A DNA stretch of 64,000 nucleotides. Source: RUG023 sp900315435. GTDB taxonomy: Bacteria > Spirochaetota > Spirochaetia > Sphaerochaetales > Sphaerochaetaceae. Below the pieces are notes generated by a model. It was given only the letters and a program-made list of their open reading frames with translations. It searched no databases and was not told where the DNA came from. Shown here in pieces: positions 60,358-64,000 of the stretch. The stretch is from contig CADAJJ010000004.1 in NCBI GenBank assembly GCA_902788205.1, positions 13,155 through 77,154 of the forward strand, in the 5' to 3' direction. The first letter of the stretch is position 1. Each line of letters begins with the position of its first letter. Both the position numbers and the translations under genes were made by a program.

Positions 60358-61086
60358 TCACGAGAAAATCCAACTTTGGGAGGGACGCACCCTCCTCGCT
60401 TCCTCGGGCAGGATCATCGGACTCTGGTCAAGCGCCAGTCCCAGCCGGCCGCAGAGCAGTTTCGCACGCCCGTGTGTTCCGGATTTCTGGAGCACGTACT
60501 CCTGGAAGCGTCGGCTGCCATAAGCCAGATAGTACCGTTTCAGGTGTTCCACCCACCAAGCAGCATCAGGAGGATCCTCATACGCGGCGATTTCCTTTCC
60601 CAACTTCCCAAGCGTCCGGCACAATTGCCGGGCCGCCGAAGCGCGTTTCGTCCATTGTTCCAACGAGGACCGCCGGTCTGAGGCATGGAGCTCCTCGTCC
60701 CAGAGCTCGGAGATGACACGCGCTTGCTCCTCGGCAGTGATAGCGCTGTAGGGGTGAGTCTGCCCGCCTTCGGTAATCTGCCAGCAGAAAAGGCGGGGAA
60801 GTTCGCTTTCCTGGTTGCAGGCGGACTGCACGTCGACACGCACATGCCAGCTCCGGGCGATTTCCTGACAGGTACCCAACGGAGTCCCTTCGCGGAGTGT
60901 GACGATGCCGATCGCGTCCCTGTTGTCCGTAAAATACAGAGCGTCCAGACGGGGCTGGTAGCTTTGCAACTCCAAACACGCATGCACCAAGGGAGCATCG
61001 TCTCCCCGCATGGTAATCAGGCTCCGCCAAAGAAGCATCCGTGCCGTGTCTATGTCATGCCTCCCTCTATCTCTATTGTAAGTCAT
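60358..61086 (-). CDS. Conserved-looking protein of unknown function
   Basis: About 242 residues, soluble, rich in charged residues, with WSLEQW-type patterns such as RSSLEQWTKRASAARQLCRT and WWVEHLKRYYLAYGSRRFQE near the C-terminus. No domain recognised. The start is uncertain: ATG at 61086 lacks a good site; a TACAAT box at 61075-61080 (minus strand) would put the mRNA start inside that version and favour the ATG at 61038. The frame opens to 61161 with a hydrophobic stretch. It precedes comEC by 33 bases and is probably co-transcribed. Confidence 0.6.
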   Translation of the reverse strand: MTYNRDRGRHDIDTARMLLWRSLITMRGDDAPLVHACLELQSYQPRLDALYFTDNRDAIGIVTLREGTPLGTCQEIARSWHVRVDVQSACNQESELPRLFCWQITEGGQTHPYSAITAEEQARVISELWDEELHASDRRSSLEQWTKRASAARQLCRTLGKLGKEIAAYEDPPDAAWWVEHLKRYYLAYGSRRFQEYVLQKSGTHGRAKLLCGRLGLALDQSPMILPEEARRVRPSQSWIFS

Positions 61087-61223
61087 TCCCCGGCAAGAAC
61101 AAGAACCCACCCCCGCGACCACAAGGAAAACCACGGAAAAACATGCGGACCATCCGACCATCTGTACCGGAGGACACGGGCCAAGTGCTGTTCCGATTTC
61201 CTTCTCTCTGCTAGAATGGGGTC

Positions 61224-62444
61224 ATGCAGACAATCCGTATCGCGAAAGGCAAGGAGAAACAGCTCCTCCGCCATCATCCATGGGTCTTTTCCAAAGCCTT
61301 CGACCCAAATGGACTGGACGACGGCATCGTCCGGGTCGAGGCATATGACGGCTCCTTCATCGCCTGGGGCATGTATGACTCGAAAAGCCACATCCCCCTC
61401 CACCTGCTCTCCTGGAAGGAACACGAGACGATCGATGCCTCTTGGTGGCAGGGCCGCATCCGGGAAAGCGTCCTCAGGCGCAAGCGCTACCTGACCGGCA
61501 GCGATCGGCAGGACACCACCTTCCGCCTGATTTTCGGCGAGGCCGACATGCTGCCTGGCCTGGTCGCCGACGTCTACGGCACCATGATCCGTCTGATCAT
61601 CAGCAGCCATATGGCCTGGGAGCGGAAAGATATCGCTGTGACCACTTTGGCAGGACTCTTGCATCCATCGCTGATCGTGGTGACCACCGACAGCAACTAT
61701 ACCAGCATAGAGGCGATCCCGAAAAGCGCTCTCTTCTGGAAAGACGGCGCCTATTTCACCCCGGAGGGGAAGCTGGAGGCGGTGCGTTTCAAAGAGTCCG
61801 GGCTTTTCTATGAGATCATCCCGGGCATGGGACAGAAGAGCGGTTTCTACTGCGACCAGCGGGAAAACCGCAAGCTGATCGAGCGCTACGCGCAGGGAGC
61901 GACCATGCTGGATGCTTTCTGCTACACCGGAGGCTTCACCCTCCACGCATTGAAGGCCGGAGCAAGCCACGTGGACATGATGGACGCCAGCGAGGACGCC
62001 CTGCACCAGGCCTTGGTCCACATCCATATCAACCAAGACCAACAGACCATCCCTTCCGACAGCCGTGGGAAGGTGACCACCACCTGCTGCAACGTGTTCG
62101 AGCAGATGCGTTCCCTCAAGGAGAACTATTACGACCTGATGGTGCTCGACCCGCCGAAGCTTGCCAAAACGAAGAGCCAGGCCGAAACGGCCAGCAGGGC
62201 ATACAAGGACCTGAACCGGCTGGCGATGGCAAAGATCAAGAATGGCGGCATCATCGCCACGTTCAGCTGTTCCGGCGCCATCGACCGCGAGACATTCCGC
62301 ATGATCCTCGCCTGGGCGGCCATGGACGCTGGCGTGGAACTGCAGATACTCGACACTTTGGGAGCAGGGGACGACCACCCTATCCGCATCTCATTTCCCG
62401 AATCGGAGTATCTGAAGGGCTATATCGTCCGGATAATCAAGTGA
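61224..62444 (+). CDS. Class I rRNA methyltransferase, RlmI-like
   Basis: A 406-residue protein. An N-terminal PUA domain (LRHHPWVFSKAFDPNGLDDG, about 15-34) precedes a Rossmann methyltransferase with LDAFCYTGGFTLHALKAGAS (about 233-252), VLDPPKLAKTKS (about 311) and the Cys in TFSCSGAI (about 352). RlmI makes m5C1962 in 23S rRNA; RlmK relatives also exist. TAGAAT ends 6 bases before the ATG and no proper Shine-Dalgarno site is present, so the mRNA is probably leaderless. Confidence 0.87.
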   Translation: MQTIRIAKGKEKQLLRHHPWVFSKAFDPNGLDDGIVRVEAYDGSFIAWGMYDSKSHIPLHLLSWKEHETIDASWWQGRIRESVLRRKRYLTGSDRQDTTFRLIFGEADMLPGLVADVYGTMIRLIISSHMAWERKDIAVTTLAGLLHPSLIVVTTDSNYTSIEAIPKSALFWKDGAYFTPEGKLEAVRFKESGLFYEIIPGMGQKSGFYCDQRENRKLIERYAQGATMLDAFCYTGGFTLHALKAGASHVDMMDASEDALHQALVHIHINQDQQTIPSDSRGKVTTTCCNVFEQMRSLKENYYDLMVLDPPKLAKTKSQAETASRAYKDLNRLAMAKIKNGGIIATFSCSGAIDRETFRMILAWAAMDAGVELQILDTLGAGDDHPIRISFPESEYLKGYIVRIIK

Positions 62445-62471
62445 ACTCCATAGGAGAAAGACGCCACTGGG

Positions 62472-63152
62472 TCAGGAAGCCTTCGGAGACGGTGTCGAAT
62501 CATCGTTGTCGTCATCAGACGCGAAGGCGCCCGTGTAGCTTGCGACCATCTGCACGGCGCCCAGCGCCTCGGTGACCGCCACATTCAGGTCCTCGACCTC
62601 CTCGCCATCCCCGCTGGAGAGAGAGCGCAGCCGCATGCCGTAGTCATCCATCGTCTTCACCCCGGAGCCGACAGGAAAGGAGAGCTCCTTCGGCATCGTC
62701 TCTTCCTTGTTGAACTTGCAACGGTGGAATACCGCCTCTCCGGTCTTTGCCCGCGAGGCGCACTGGGCAAAAAGCCGGCAGACCAGGGGCCGGGCCGGAT
62801 AGACCTGACAATGGTAGGGAGTCGATGGGTCATACAAGGGACAGTGGTCCAGACCGGCCTGCTGCACCTTGTCAATCAGGGTAAGATTCTTGGAAACCAA
62901 GAGCAGATAGGCCGCGACCATGCGCGCCTCGCTGGTGGTGATATCGGGAATGAAGTGCTCGCAACAAGTTCCGCATCCGAAAGCGCAGTGCACGTCGTTT
63001 TTGCCACAGAACGTGGCGGTCTCTTCCTCGACCTGGTCATACAAGTCAGACAATTCTGCAAGATTCCTCGCCAGGAAGGAATCACCCAATGCGCGGATTA
63101 TCAGGTCTCGCTCAGCGTTCATGATGGCAGATGGTAATGCAGAATCCCCCAT
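62472..63152 (-). CDS. YkgJ-family cysteine-cluster protein
   Basis: A protein of about 226 residues. CAFGCGTCCEHFIPDITTSE (about 55-74), then HCPLYD, CQVYPARPLVCRLF and HRCKFN give the spaced cysteines of the YkgJ/CxxCxxCC zinc or iron-sulfur family (PF03692). The exact role is unknown. Starts at 63152, 63122 (ATG) or 63161 (TTG, with GGTGGAG at good distance) are all possible. The tail is acidic and Ser-rich. It is convergent with the rlmI-like gene (27-base gap). Confidence 0.8.
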   Translation of the reverse strand: MGDSALPSAIMNAERDLIIRALGDSFLARNLAELSDLYDQVEEETATFCGKNDVHCAFGCGTCCEHFIPDITTSEARMVAAYLLLVSKNLTLIDKVQQAGLDHCPLYDPSTPYHCQVYPARPLVCRLFAQCASRAKTGEAVFHRCKFNKEETMPKELSFPVGSGVKTMDDYGMRLRSLSSGDGEEVEDLNVAVTEALGAVQMVASYTGAFASDDDNDDSTPSPKAS

Positions 63153-63275
63153 GCTGGTCAAGAATCTCCACCTTCTTCCATCGTGTTTTCCAAAGGATTT
63201 TTTGCATTCTTGCGTCCTGCCGCCAAATTGCATATGCTTGTCTTCAAATCTCTTTTGTTCTGGTAGGAGGCACCT

Positions 63276-63830
63276 ATGTTCACACGGGATGAGGCAGTCG
63301 CGTTGCTGAAGAAATACACGAAGAACGAGCATCTTGTCTATCACGCTTACTGCGTCGAAGCAGTCATGCGCCGCTTCGCCAAAGAGCTGGGTGAAGACGA
63401 GGAATACTGGGGCTTGTGCGGGCTCCTGCACGACATCGATTGGGACATGTTCCCCGAACAGCATTGCAAGAAGGCTCCCGAACTTTTGAAGGAGATCAAT
63501 GCCCCTGAGGACGTGGTCCATGCCATCTGCTCCCACGGCTGGGGCATCTGCTCCGACGTCGAGCCAACCAGACAGATGGAGAAGGTACTCTATACTGTCG
63601 ACGAACTGTGCGGACTGGTATATGCCACCGCCCTGATGCGGCCGGAGCGCATGGAAGGAATGGAGGTCAAATCGGTCAAGAAAAAGTGGAAGAACGCCAA
63701 GTTCGCCGCTGGCGTCAACCGTGAGCTGATCGACAAGGGAATCGCCATGCTCGGCATGGACAAGGACAAAGTAATCCAGCTTACCATCGAGGGAATTTCC
63801 TCGGTCGCTGGCAATGTGGGTCTGGCGTAA
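63276..63830 (+). CDS. HD-domain protein
   Basis: A 184-residue HDIG-type protein. YHAYCVEAVMRRFA (about 22-35), GLLHDIDWD (about 48-56, His-Asp pair), ICSHGWG (about 83) and TVDELCG (about 105, Asp) provide the metal ligands of a phosphohydrolase. Related proteins are annotated as HDIG hydrolases with unknown nucleotide substrates. The start follows TAGGAGG by 7 bases. Its neighbours give no pathway clue. Confidence 0.85.
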   Translation: MFTRDEAVALLKKYTKNEHLVYHAYCVEAVMRRFAKELGEDEEYWGLCGLLHDIDWDMFPEQHCKKAPELLKEINAPEDVVHAICSHGWGICSDVEPTRQMEKVLYTVDELCGLVYATALMRPERMEGMEVKSVKKKWKNAKFAAGVNRELIDKGIAMLGMDKDKVIQLTIEGISSVAGNVGLA

Positions 63831-63892
63831 CCACCACTCTTGCCACACATGGCGGGGACTATGGTCCCTTCATGCGGCAAGGCGCAATCCGT

Positions 63893-64000
63893 TCAGGCCA
63901 GCACCTCTTCCTTCCAGTCCTGGACGGTGTGCCCCGTGGAACTGAAGGCGATGCCCAAGAGGTGGATCGTCTTCCCCTTCTCCAGACGGAACTTGTCGGC
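63893..64000 (-). CDS. C-terminal end of an AAA-ATPase/PD-(D/E)XK protein (runs off right edge)
   Basis: The last 35 residues before a TGA at 63893 read ADKFRLEKGKTIHLLGIAFS and end VQDWKEEVLA. This is the usual end of the AAA_ATPase-like family with a PD-(D/E)XK nuclease domain (PF09820/PF08011), where YADKYR...IYLIGVEFS...DWKVE is typical. The rest is outside the window. Confidence 0.6.
   Translation of the reverse strand, partial: ADKFRLEKGKTIHLLGIAFSSTGHTVQDWKEEVLA

Noticed and set aside
1..64000. tRNA, rRNA or tmRNA genes
   Set aside because: I saw no cloverleaf-like sequence with a TTCGA-type arm or any rRNA segment in the intergenic regions, but I could not run a covariance search.

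Overview
The window looks like a chromosome segment of a Sphaerochaeta-like spirochaete. The evidence is indirect: fairly GC-rich coding DNA, many solute-binding proteins whose signal peptides end in AQG followed by a Ser/Lys/Arg/Glu-rich stretch, abundant ABC and TRAP sugar or sugar-acid importers, and a phosphorylase/kinase-based fermentative metabolism with Pta. I could not run a database search, so the assignment is a judgement.

Layout. 1-460: the start of a lipoprotein gene that runs off the left edge. 696-4633 (+): an ABC importer of the TrpXYZ type with two tandem paralogous binding proteins. 5004-10603 (+): an operon for sucrose uptake (binding protein, two permeases), a LacI regulator and sucrose phosphorylase, with a LacI-like operator over the promoter. 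10667-14448 (-): a housekeeping block transcribed rplU-rpmA-obg-nadD-yqeK-lipoprotein-rsfS. 14588-15178 (+): an apparently autoregulated, leaderless TetR gene. 15144-21802 (-): a polyamine-type ABC importer in one operon with an adenine-deaminase-like protein and an MTA/SAH-deaminase-like amidohydrolase.

22.0-26.0 kb is an accessory patch: a broken AlbA/Schlafen-type regulator gene, an SIS-domain isomerase plus ribokinase pair, a DUF4143 relic, a degenerate transposase N-terminus and a 33-bp-period direct repeat array. 26.0-30.5 kb holds argS, birA, bioY and cysE, then a small unknown gene whose ribosome binding site lies in a hairpin.

30.8-51.4 kb (-) is a large carbohydrate island. It contains a TRAP importer with a GntR regulator, a fucose-mutarotase-like protein and an FGGY kinase; a second TRAP importer with a DHDPS/NAL-family lyase; and an ABC importer with an AraC sensor-regulator, a BNR beta-propeller protein, a GH106-type alpha-L-rhamnosidase and a YhcH protein. 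A shared palindrome, built on CTGT-N3-ACAG, lies upstream of four separate transcription units (ribokinase/SIS, TRAP 1, lyase, TRAP 2). This suggests one GntR-controlled regulon for a rhamnose- and uronate-containing glycan. 51.7-64.0 kb returns to core genes: mtaB, tyrA, an ankyrin-repeat protein, pta, a MATE exporter, rsmA, comEC-like, an rlmI-like methyltransferase, a YkgJ-type cysteine-cluster protein, an HD-domain protein and the end of an AAA/PD-(D/E)XK protein.

Two regulatory themes recur. In all four operons that begin with a solute-binding-protein gene (the first operon has two in tandem), a hairpin follows the last one before the membrane genes, which would favour excess binding protein. 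Several genes (tetR, tyrA, rlmI-like, probably birA and bioY) have a -10 box six to eight bases before the ATG and no clear ribosome binding site, which predicts leaderless mRNAs.
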